Of a stretch of 27,082 nucleotides of DNA, positions 1 through 8,206 are shown one piece after another. How positions within the stretch are numbered: position 1 is the stretch's first letter; each line of letters begins with the position of its first letter. The notes under the pieces were generated by a model. That model made no database searches, was not told where the DNA came from, and saw only the letters and a program-made list of their open reading frames with translations. Position numbers and translations under genes: made by a program. Source of the DNA: Zelonia costaricensis (Eukaryota > Euglenozoa > Kinetoplastea > Trypanosomatida > Trypanosomatidae). The stretch spans positions 1 to 27,082 of the forward strand of contig JASAOO010003181.1 of the NCBI GenBank assembly GCA_030849075.1, written 5' to 3'.

Positions 1-804
1 CCGGCGGCACGCACGCGCTCTTTTCGGCTCGCATGTTGTTTTGGGCGCAGCTGCCCCCCCCCCCTACTCCCCCCTCTGCATCTCCCCCCACCCTCTCTTT
101 CCTCCCAAATCCGTGTCGTCGTCTTAATAGTGCTTGTCATTCTCGAGTGTGTTCATAATGCTGAGAGTGCTTGTCACATAATGTTCCCCGTAAGTTCACT
201 GCTCAATGAATGCGCCTCCGCTCAAGAGAAGTGCGCGGGTTGAGGGGCGGCTTGTGCTGTCGCGCGCGTCAGCAGTTTGTGTGTGTATGTGTGTGCGTGT
301 GAGGGCCACGGCAACCGCTGCTGAACGTGTGCCCTTTGCAGGCGACTGGCTCCGCTAGGCGGCGGTGAAACGGACGGGCACAGCCCCGATGTGAGGATGA
401 TCCGTTGCTTTGCGCTTCTCACTCTCTTTCTTGAGCGTGTCTTGTTTCTGTGTGTGTGCGTGTGTGTGGAGGGGGGACTGTAAAAGCTCGACGGCGTGGA
501 CGCGTTGTGTGTCTTTTCGTGTAACGTACTTTAACTTGCCCCTCGCAAGCGCCGGCTTGCAAGGACACCCGATGTACGTTTGTCGCTCATTTTTCCTCGT
601 TTTTTTTTTGCCCTTCCCCTCGCACGCCGTGTGCCATGAAGGGCAGCGTGTTGGACGGCGAGATGAATGGAAAGGGTTAGAGAGGAAGAGGACAAGAGTA
701 ACCGAGGGGGGGGACGACGGGCAGCAGTGGAAGAGGGCAACGCTAGGTTGTGCGGCGTGGCGGCTGAGGGCAAGACGCTGCGGCGAGCTTTTCGTACGTC
801 CGTC

Positions 805-821
805 TGTGTGTGTGTGTGTGT
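805..821. repeat. TG dinucleotide microsatellite
   Basis: An uninterrupted run of about eight TG units lies in the gene-poor left region. Shorter GT-rich tracts occur nearby at about 279-301 and 449-470. Confidence 0.9.
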
Positions 822-1715
822 CGGAGTGGAACTTGAAATGGCGGTGAGGAAGGCGGATTGCGGCGCGTCCTTTTTTACTCTCTCCCTCTCCATACCAGAT
901 TCGGCACAGGGAGTGCGCAGGCTTGCCAGAGATGATGTGCGCTAACTTGGCGCTCAAGGCGGCGGCCGCGGGCTCGTCACCTCGCCGTTTGTGGAACCCT
1001 TCTATTCCCCTACGCCAAACAGCTTCGCTTCTGCCTCCACTTTCTTTTCCCTTTGATGATGGAATGCGGAGAGAACGCCGAATCGGAAACCACTTTTTTC
1101 CGCCCTCGTCCATCGCCCCTCGTCACTCTTCTCCTCCTTGTGCACGCACCCCTTTGGCACGTTTCTCCCCAGCGACGCCGCAACTCATCTGGACGCCGCC
1201 ACGCTCCCCTCAACCCGCTCCGCCCTGCCTCCATCTTCTGAGTTGCATGCTTGTCTCGCCCCCCAGTCTGTGTCCGCCCACTTATGTGGCCCCCTCTTTC
1301 TCCCCCCCTCCCGCCGCCGCTCTGCCTCATTCCTGTCTCTCTCCGTGGCTCCGGCGTGGGCCGCTAGAATTGGCGTGAGTGCACCCTCGTGCTGGCTCGA
1401 ATGCGAGGTCATGCACCGGTGTCTGTGTCTCTGTGTCTTCTGATCGAGTGGAGTGCTGTCTCTCCGCTTCTGCTGCTGCTGCTCCGACGAGCCCCTTGTC
1501 GAGCCTTACTGGTTTTTTTTTCTCGCGGTGCGTGGGTGTGCGCGCCGAGGACCGCACCAGGTCTGTTGTCGCCGCCTCAGCGCCTCCGCTACTTTCTGGC
1601 TTTGCTCGAACCCGTTTTCTCTGTCTCTTAGTCCTCTTCTCCTACCCGACTTGTGGTGCCCCCCCCCCCCCCGCCGCCTCTTTCGTTCCTCCTCCTTCCT
1701 CCCGCACAAACGCAG

Positions 1716-1731
1716 ACACACACACACACAC
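1716..1731. repeat. AC dinucleotide microsatellite
   Basis: A run of about eight AC units sits inside the pyrimidine-rich block of the left intergenic region. Confidence 0.9.
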
Positions 1732-3162
1732 GCCGGTCGTCACAACCCTACGCGCCTTGTTTTGGCGTCGATTCCCTCCGACCTCCGCCCCCCTCCCAAC
1801 TCCTCCGCCTCCACCTCGGTCTCCTTTCCCCTCCCCTTTCTCCTCACACCCGGTTCTCGCCACTTCCGTCCCCCCCTTCGCTCTCCTGCGGACTCCAGCC
1901 CCTGCCTTTGTGTGCTTGGAGATCTCTGCCGCCGCTTTGAGGTGCCCTGTTCTTCTCTCTTTCTCTCTGAGACTCCTCCGAGGGGCGCTGAAGAGGTGCA
2001 GACGCCCACCTCCCTTCGCCCCCCTCCACCTCCTCTACACCCCCGCACATTTTCATCCCCGTGTCCCATTCCAGCGCCTACTCCTCACGCGGTCGATCCG
2101 CTCCTCTCTCACTGACCCCTCCACTCCCCTAACTCCCACCTCCCTCTCTCACGGTAATTGCGCAGTGTTTGTGTTTGGCTGTGTACGCGCTCCGCTTTTT
2201 TCTCTCTTTTACTTTGTCGATCTGTGTTGTTGTCGCCGCCGATGATGCTGTGGCGTGCAGCTGCGTGCGTTTTTTTGTGTGTTTCGGCGAGTCTGCGCTG
2301 GTGTTTGTGTACGGCAGCGCTCCTTCCTGTTCTGTTCCCCGCCCTCCCCCTCCCCTCCCCTCCCAGCCTTTTGCTTCCGTGGGTCGCTGTGAGGCTCTTC
2401 TTGACCTTTTCTTGTTCCTAGGACTCGCTTGAGCTGATTCTCAATCTTCCTTCGTCTCTTTCTGTTTTTTTCCCTCCCCCGTTGATGCTGTCCTGTCGAG
2501 TTGATCACCTCACAATGCCGTCCTTAAGCACGCGCCGCATTCAAGAAAGCAACACTCGGCCCCCCCCCCCTGTCTCTAACCAGTCAGCGGCGCTTTCTGA
2601 AGAGCTCAAATCGCTGATCTCACGGTGTCCCGCGCGGCACCCGTCTCTTCTCGCGCACCCTCTGCTCGTCGTACGAGTGCACTGTTGACAGCGTCGCTCA
2701 CTCCCGCCCCTAGGCGCCTTGCCCTCCGCGGCTGTGGCTCTGCGTCGTGTGGCCTGTGGAATGCGTCCCCCCCCCCCCTCCCGCTCCCCCACCCTTCGTC
2801 TTTCCTGGACACAACACCCTGCAACGCCTGTGGACGAACGCTGCGTGGAGTGCGACGACGAAACGCTATTCGCAGTAGCTGTGGGTGGAACGGGGGTGCA
2901 TCGCTTATGTCATCCTCGCTTATCGGAGAGTCACATGCGAACCTTGACCTCTGCACTGTTCTTTTACCTCCACGTATTGCGGTTCCCCTTTCCCCTCACC
3001 TCACCCTTTTCACCTCCTCAATGGATCCACCGCTGTCCATCAGTCTCCGCCTCCTCGGACGGGACGTCAGCGCACTAGGCCGGGCTCGCGCCTTTGGCCC
3101 CACCTCTTTCCTCCTCCACCACCCACTCACTCACGTGAACGCCGGACCGTTGCAAACACTGC

Positions 3163-3164
3163 AG
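3163..3164 (+). promoter_or_regulatory. Candidate spliced-leader acceptor AG for the PPR/PIN gene
   Basis: An AG follows a pyrimidine-rich stretch at about 3095-3135 and precedes the ATG at 3210 by about 46 bases. This is the expected layout of a trypanosomatid trans-splice acceptor. The exact AG is inferred; others nearby could be used. Confidence 0.4.
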
Positions 3165-3209
3165 GCACGCGCGCACGGATAGCGAGGGAGCGCAGAACAG
3201 AGGCAAACA

Positions 3210-6200
3210 ATGTGGGGTGGTGTGAAGAAGCGCACGCAATACGGCGACCTTTTCCGGCGCTGGAGCGCGTCGCGGGGGTTGGATGGACTGCGCACCGCCC
3301 TCTTCAGGGAGCCGCGGCCATGGTACATCGCCTACACCCTCCATCAGGGACACCACCTTCTGCAGGACCACCACTGCGCGCGACTGCTGGCGTGGAGCAC
3401 GTCCATCGTCGAGCTTCGTCCGAGCCTGGCGGGCAAGCAGGAGGCGTACCGCTACACGCAGGAGATGTTCAACATGCTCGTGCGGCACCACAAGGTGGGC
3501 GAGCAAAGCCTAGACGAGTACATGCGTCTGTGCGCCGTCGGCAAGGACCTGAGCTCCGCCTTTAGCTGGTTCAACTACTGGCAGGAAGCGCAACTGGGCG
3601 ACTACGCAGCCCTGCACACCCTCACATGGCTGCTGCACGTCGCCGCCGCCTCCCCGCACGACGAGCGTGTCGAGGACATGGCACTGACGGTGCTGGAGCT
3701 CTACACGCACCGGTTCGCGCCCAGGGGCGCATCACAATCCTCCGCCCCACCCCCGCCCCCCTCCACGTCAGCGATTTCAGAAAACCTGTTCAACGGGCAG
3801 GTGGACGAGGCGGCGCTCCGGCGCTTCTTCAGTGCTTTCAAGACCCTTGCACCCCGCGTAGAGTCGAATGCGCGGCTGCGCGAGTTCATTGACGCAGTGC
3901 CGGTTACGGCGGCCGACGCAGCGCTGGATGCGGCGCGGCATGGCTGGCCCACCTCGAGCCCTCACCGACTCTTCCCGCAGCTGGAGCAGCACCTCAACGC
4001 GACCCACGGCGACGCCGCTGACGGCGCACACGAAAACGGCAATAGCAGCCGCGTCGCCGGCGGTGTCCTTCCGGCACTGCGGGACTCCATCCTGCATCCC
4101 GGATTCGTGGCGAAGCTGCGCTCGAGCGCGGCGCGGCACGACGTCACCGCGGTGGTCGCCCTCGTGGAGGGGTACGAGGCGCGACTCGTGCAGGAGCGGG
4201 AGCGGACTAGCGGGGGGCGCACCCCCGCGCTGCGGCAGCGCGCCAGTGAGGAGGAGGTCTGGCACTCCTACACGGACCCCACCGCTGCGGCGTTCCGCCG
4301 GCGCCTCATCGAGGACGGCGGCGGCGTGACGCCGGAGCTGTACCACTACCTCATTACTGCCCTAGCCACGACGCAGCCGACAGCAGCGCTGCGGACGTTG
4401 CAGCGGATGGAGGCGGCGCAGCTTCGGTCCCTCGACGTGACACGTGCAGCCGTGCTCGTCGCGGTGCAGGACTCTGACGCCGAGCTGCGGCGCCTCTTCA
4501 AGCAGCAGCTCGACGAGACGCAAGCGCGTGCACGGCTCGACGAGGACCATGGTACCGTCAAGGCTGTCGAGGCGTACTGGAAGTACGACTACGTGGAGTT
4601 TTTCCACCACCGCAACACCCTGGCTCTGCATGAGTTCTACGAGCTGCTCCTTCACCGACTGGGTCCGCAGCGAGTGCAGCGGCTGCTGTTGGACGCCGGC
4701 CTGCACGGTCCCACCGCCACCGCTGAGGATTTGGTGCTCCTCGACGAGGACCTGCGAACCGCCGCGTGCCGCTACTTCCGCGCGCAGGTCGGCCCAGACG
4801 CGGTGCGGCGCGCACTGGACGAGGTGAGCACGCACATGCCGCAGCTGGACATCAGTCTCGTCGGCGCGACGCCACACTTCGCGGACTACTACCTCGACTC
4901 CCACGACGGCATTGCCCACGACGCAGCGGCGCTGCAGCGGCTGGTGCAGCCCTTCGACACGATCTACGTGCTTGACGCCTCCTTTGTTGAAACATCCGAG
5001 GCCTTTCTGACCGTCGGCGCGGGGGACGCAAGCCCGTCGCTGGTTCTTGTCCCGCACCTGTGCCTCGCCCAGCTCGCCAGCTCCGTCGCCAGCGCTCACC
5101 GCTTCGTCAGCTTCGACCCTGCACTGCAGCAGGCGGTGAGCGCTGAGCCGTTCCTCGCCTCGCAGCGACTGCGCGGTCTCTTCGCGATGGTCGCGGCGCC
5201 GTCCGCCGAGTCGCAGCGGCGCACACGTGTGTTGCACTTCACCGAGTGCCTCTGCGCCCACCAGGTCGACGCCGCAGTGCTCGCGGCGCTCGGACTGGAC
5301 CCGAGCTCGAGGGACAACGACCAGCTGCTGCTCGTGCTCGCCATGCTCAGCTCACTCACGTCGCCCGCAACACGGCTCATCGTGTGTGCCGATGACGCGG
5401 GGCTGCTCCAACGACTCGAGCAGGTGCGCGCCTCCGAGCTTTTTGCGGGCGCCGTCGAGGTCATCCGCACTGCGCCGCCGGCAGGGCTGGATGTGGCTAG
5501 CGACCTCATTGACGACAATCCCGTCCTGCGTGACGGCGGCGTGTGGGCCACAAGACCAGAGAGCTTCACGCCTCGTCTCTCCATCGCCGCGGCGCTGCCC
5601 GAGCGTCCTGTCGGTGTTGCGGAGACAGCTGAGGCTTCGGTGCAGCCTCCGCTGAGCCCTGCATCCACAGTAGCACCCGAAACGGAGCCGGCAGCTGCGG
5701 AGGGTTGCGCCAGCGACTCGCCGTGGCTGGCGCTTCTCCTCGACGACGACGACACGGGTGTCGCGGGGACAGTCGGCGTGACTGACACCCCGGCGCCTGC
5801 AGAGGATGCAGCTGTGCCTGCTCAGCCGCCCGTTTCCGCTGAGGAGCAGGAGCAGCAGCGCACGCGGCTCATGAGCCTCTACGAGACGCCCTTTGACGTC
5901 GTTCCGGTGGGTGTCAAGATGGAGAAGGCCTCTGCTGTGGGCAGCGTCTTTGCAGAGTTCGACTCGATGGCGCCGGCGGAGCGGGAGGCGCGAGCGGCCG
6001 ACTGGGCAGCCGCCCGGTCGACCCTGACCCCGGATGCGGCGCAGAAGGGCAAGCAGCCGTCAGCCGGACAGCCGCGCCGTCGTCGCTCCGTGCTCGAGGC
6101 GGAGATGCTGCGCAACCGTGGCGCCTCGAACCGGGACCGGCTGCGCATGGCGCGGCAGCTGTCCAACCGCAGCGGCGGTCGCGTGCCGTTCAACCTTCGC

Positions 6201-6311
6201 TACCGCGTCGTGGAGGCAAACATCCGCGACCCGCGCAACACGCACCTGCGAAGCGCCTACGAGGCGGCACTGGACAAGAAGCGTGCCGTGTTTCGGAAGA
6301 GGTTTGAGTGA
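3210..6311 (+). CDS. Putative mitochondrial PPR-like / PIN-like domain protein
   Basis: This is a 1033-residue protein that I do not recognise by name. The ATG at 3210 opens with a basic, hydroxylated N-terminus (MWGGVKKRTQYGDLFRRW) that suits mitochondrial import. Residues about 97-140 and 375-420 resemble pentatricopeptide repeats, the second reading LYHYLITALATTQPTAALRT. Residues about 585-760 look like a PIN fold: YVLDAS with Asp589, VPHLCLAQL with Gln621 where PIN nucleases usually have Glu, RDNDQ with Asp702/Asp704, and CADDAGL with Asp728. A Pro-rich insert lies near residue 180. Residues about 800-900 are acidic and Pro-rich, and the last 100 residues are Arg-rich. PPR repeats bind RNA and PIN domains cleave it, so I infer a role in organellar RNA processing or mitoribosome biogenesis. 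It differs from protein-only RNase P, whose nuclease is of the NYN type. Family assignment is moderate; the coding call is strong. Confidence 0.88.
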   Translation: MWGGVKKRTQYGDLFRRWSASRGLDGLRTALFREPRPWYIAYTLHQGHHLLQDHHCARLLAWSTSIVELRPSLAGKQEAYRYTQEMFNMLVRHHKVGEQSLDEYMRLCAVGKDLSSAFSWFNYWQEAQLGDYAALHTLTWLLHVAAASPHDERVEDMALTVLELYTHRFAPRGASQSSAPPPPPSTSAISENLFNGQVDEAALRRFFSAFKTLAPRVESNARLREFIDAVPVTAADAALDAARHGWPTSSPHRLFPQLEQHLNATHGDAADGAHENGNSSRVAGGVLPALRDSILHPGFVAKLRSSAARHDVTAVVALVEGYEARLVQERERTSGGRTPALRQRASEEEVWHSYTDPTAAAFRRRLIEDGGGVTPELYHYLITALATTQPTAALRTLQRMEAAQLRSLDVTRAAVLVAVQDSDAELRRLFKQQLDETQARARLDEDHGTVKAVEAYWKYDYVEFFHHRNTLALHEFYELLLHRLGPQRVQRLLLDAGLHGPTATAEDLVLLDEDLRTAACRYFRAQVGPDAVRRALDEVSTHMPQLDISLVGATPHFADYYLDSHDGIAHDAAALQRLVQPFDTIYVLDASFVETSEAFLTVGAGDASPSLVLVPHLCLAQLASSVASAHRFVSFDPALQQAVSAEPFLASQRLRGLFAMVAAPSAESQRRTRVLHFTECLCAHQVDAAVLAALGLDPSSRDNDQLLLVLAMLSSLTSPATRLIVCADDAGLLQRLEQVRASELFAGAVEVIRTAPPAGLDVASDLIDDNPVLRDGGVWATRPESFTPRLSIAAALPERPVGVAETAEASVQPPLSPASTVAPETEPAAAEGCASDSPWLALLLDDDDTGVAGTVGVTDTPAPAEDAAVPAQPPVSAEEQEQQRTRLMSLYETPFDVVPVGVKMEKASAVGSVFAEFDSMAPAEREARAADWAAARSTLTPDAAQKGKQPSAGQPRRRRSVLEAEMLRNRGASNRDRLRMARQLSNRSGGRVPFNLRYRVVEANIRDPRNTHLRSAYEAALDKKRAVFRKRFE

Positions 6312-6817
6312 AGTCGCGTTGTCGAGTCTGTCGCTGTTTGTGCTCGTGTGGCCGGGCTTCGTCTGCTGTGCGCCATGCCGAAACACATGGCCTTCCCTTC
6401 GCACTCCCTCCTCCCTCCCCCACCCCCTCTCTGTCGTCCCTTCGTGTCTTTACAGCTCGCTAAAAACAAAAAAAGCCACAAAACCAAAGGACCCTCTGAC
6501 AAGCGTCTTTCGACGCTCCTCCATGCTCCGGTGCTTCACCGAAAACGTGTGGTGAAGAGCTGAGGCACATGGTCGACTCGTGCGTGCCGCGGGTCGTTTT
6601 CCTCCGGATCGCAATGCATGCAACCTGTGCCGCTTTCAACATCTCCGTGCGCTCATTCTACGGTGCTCCATATGCGCGTTTACGGGTGTATGTGTGTGTT
6701 TGTGTGCCATCTACCTGCTGCCTTGTGACACTCTTGTAGAAGTACTCGGTCGTGCCGCAGACTCTTCCGCTTCTAGGCTCCACGCACGGTGCGGCTCCCT
6801 TCGCGCCGACAGACAGC
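6312..6817. other. Intergenic region, PPR/PIN gene to ABITRAM-like gene
   Basis: About 500 bases with no gene that I can support. They hold the 3' UTR of the upstream gene, a pyrimidine-rich stretch at about 6400-6450, and a TG-rich stretch near 6685-6705. The candidate acceptor for the next gene is at 6775-6776. The open frame of the next gene runs through from 6752 only via a GTG codon. Confidence 0.6.
6775..6776 (+). promoter_or_regulatory. Candidate spliced-leader acceptor AG for the ABITRAM-like gene
   Basis: The AG ends a short pyrimidine-rich run (6761-6774) and would give a 5' UTR of about 41 bases before the ATG at 6818. Its use would exclude the upstream in-frame GTG at 6752. An alternative AG lies at 6759-6760. 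Confidence 0.4.
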
Positions 6818-7426
6818 ATGGCAGAGCCACTCAGCACGTCCGCGGTGCCGTGCACAACCAGCCGCGACGCGGGGCTGGACTGGTCCTATGTGCGGCTTCC
6901 GGCGTCGACCACGTTCGACTACTTCACGGAGCGCTACTACCACCAGTACAGCATCCGCGACTGCAAGAAAGTTCCAGGAAACGACTGCCGAATCCTGCAG
7001 CACAGCAACGGGCTGTGTGTCCTGTGCCTCGACCCAGCCCACGAACTGGTGAAGCGGTGCCGTGCCGCAGACGGTGGCGTGACGGTGGCCAAGGTGGAGT
7101 TCTTCAAGGGCCGCACCGCCATCACCCCCGAGAGCATCCAGGTGGTGGGCAAGAAGAAGAAGAATGCCCTCGTGTGCCAGAACGACACAAAGTTGTGCAG
7201 TGTCGTGCTCTCTGACGGAGCCGAGTACACGATCCCGGCGTGCGTGAACGGCTTTGTGCTGGAGCTGAACGCGACGGTGCTGCTCCAGCCCTGGATGGTG
7301 GCCGCGGCACCGACGGCGGAGGGCTACCTGGCCGTCATCAACCCTACCACCAAGGCGGACTTCAGCGGGTACGAGAAGGTCTGGACCGCGACCGGCGGCG
7401 ACGCTGCTGGCGAGGACGACGATTAA
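6818..7426 (+). CDS. ABITRAM / FAM206 (Simiate) family protein
   Basis: The product is a 202-residue soluble protein. Signatures shared with the animal ABITRAM family, as I recall it, are ILQHSN at residues 59-64, SDGAEYT at 132-138 followed by the CVNG element, and TAEGYLAV at 166-173, in the same order and spacing. The human protein is about 180 residues, so length fits. The family is predicted to have a compact beta-rich fold resembling lipoyl/GcvH domains. In mammals it has been linked to actin and nuclear speckles, but its role in protists is unknown to me. A Lys-rich patch lies near residue 112 and the C-terminus is acidic (GEDDD). The frame is open further upstream but only from GTG codons, so the ATG at 6818 is preferred. 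Nothing in the neighbourhood suggests a pathway. Confidence 0.88.
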   Translation: MAEPLSTSAVPCTTSRDAGLDWSYVRLPASTTFDYFTERYYHQYSIRDCKKVPGNDCRILQHSNGLCVLCLDPAHELVKRCRAADGGVTVAKVEFFKGRTAITPESIQVVGKKKKNALVCQNDTKLCSVVLSDGAEYTIPACVNGFVLELNATVLLQPWMVAAAPTAEGYLAVINPTTKADFSGYEKVWTATGGDAAGEDDD

Positions 7427-8206
7427 AGTTTGCGCACGTGCTGTGGATGGGCCTGGACGGCCACACAGTCTCCTTCTAAGGCACACTGTGCGTCCGGCAA
7501 AAAAAAAGAAAAACAGAAGTGAGCTGCGTGCGTGCAGCAGCGTCGACGTGCGGAGTGTGCCGCGCCTCCCCTCGACGACAGCACTCGGTAGCCAAGAGCT
7601 GGCCACAGTGCAGACCTTGGATAAGCACGTGGTACACCCAGAACGGAAGTAGAGAACACCGCTAGCTGGAACTCTGTTTTACTGCATTTTTTTGTAAGCT
7701 CATGCGTCAACTTCCCACTTTCCCTCCCCGTGTCTCTCCACAACGCACTCCATGCAGTGTACAGCTGGAACCTCAGCTCCCGTCATACGCGTGGGCAGTT
7801 TGTCAAAGCACCACGTCCAACGTCACCACCCCACTGAAACGGAGCCCCGTAATCGCTCAGCGTGTGTGAACCGGAAGGGCAGGAAACGCAGCAGGTGTTT
7901 TCTATATGTGTCACGTAGCTGAAGTACAGTGACGCCAATTCCCTACCTCCTCTTCCCCCCCCCCGTTCGAGTGTTGTCAACCCTGTTGTTGTTGCTGTTT
8001 TTTTTTTCCTCTGCGCGTGCACGGGCACACGGAGAGGGCAGTGCCTCTTTGTGTATGTGTGTGCTCGCTCTCACTCAGCGTCGCCGGCTACCCCGCACCC
8101 CCCCTCCCCCTCCTCCCCCCGACCGAGGCCCACCCGCAGGCGTCCACTTGCAGGTCCTCCACGCCGACGAAGCGACGACGGCTGCGGCGCTCAGTTCCAT
8201 AGCAAC
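7427..8206. other. Intergenic region, ABITRAM-like gene to flippase gene
   Basis: About 780 bases with no supportable gene. They hold a short A-rich stretch at 7499-7515, then C- and T-rich runs at about 7945-8010 and 8090-8120 that could act as splicing tracts. An ATG at 8055 opens a short frame ending at 8267 that overlaps the flippase start out of frame. It would be a uORF only if the acceptor used lies upstream of it, for example at 8033-8034. Confidence 0.55.
8126..8127 (+). promoter_or_regulatory. Candidate spliced-leader acceptor AG for the flippase gene
   Basis: The AG directly follows an almost pure C/T tract at about 8091-8120 and leaves about 79 bases to the ATG at 8207. A competing AG at 8033-8034 follows the T-rich tract at 7996-8010 and would leave an out-of-frame ATG in the leader. 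Confidence 0.35.

Larger units (their letters stand above)
1..3209. other. Long gene-poor region upstream of the first gene
   Basis: I find no convincing gene in this 3.2 kb stretch. Open frames on both strands exist but read as Pro/Ser/His/Thr-rich low-complexity peptides and lack the strong third-position G/C bias of the real genes. About 230-830 holds GT-rich tracts, including a TG repeat at 805-821. About 1250-2160 is overwhelmingly C+T on the + strand, with an AC repeat at 1716-1731 and long C runs near 1660. C-runs separated by single T occur at 2342-2364. The stretch probably contains the 3' UTR of a gene left of the window plus intergenic DNA and the 5' UTR of the gene at 3210. A possible decayed reading frame at 2515-3078 is treated separately. 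Confidence 0.6.

Noticed and set aside
355..1113. 252-codon minus-strand frame in the left region
   Set aside because: The composition follows the GT/CA repeats (His-Thr runs) and the frame runs against the direction of every real gene in the window.
1379..2245. 288-codon open frame in the left region
   Set aside because: The translation is Pro/Ser/Leu-rich low complexity from polypyrimidine DNA, with no coding bias and no domain.
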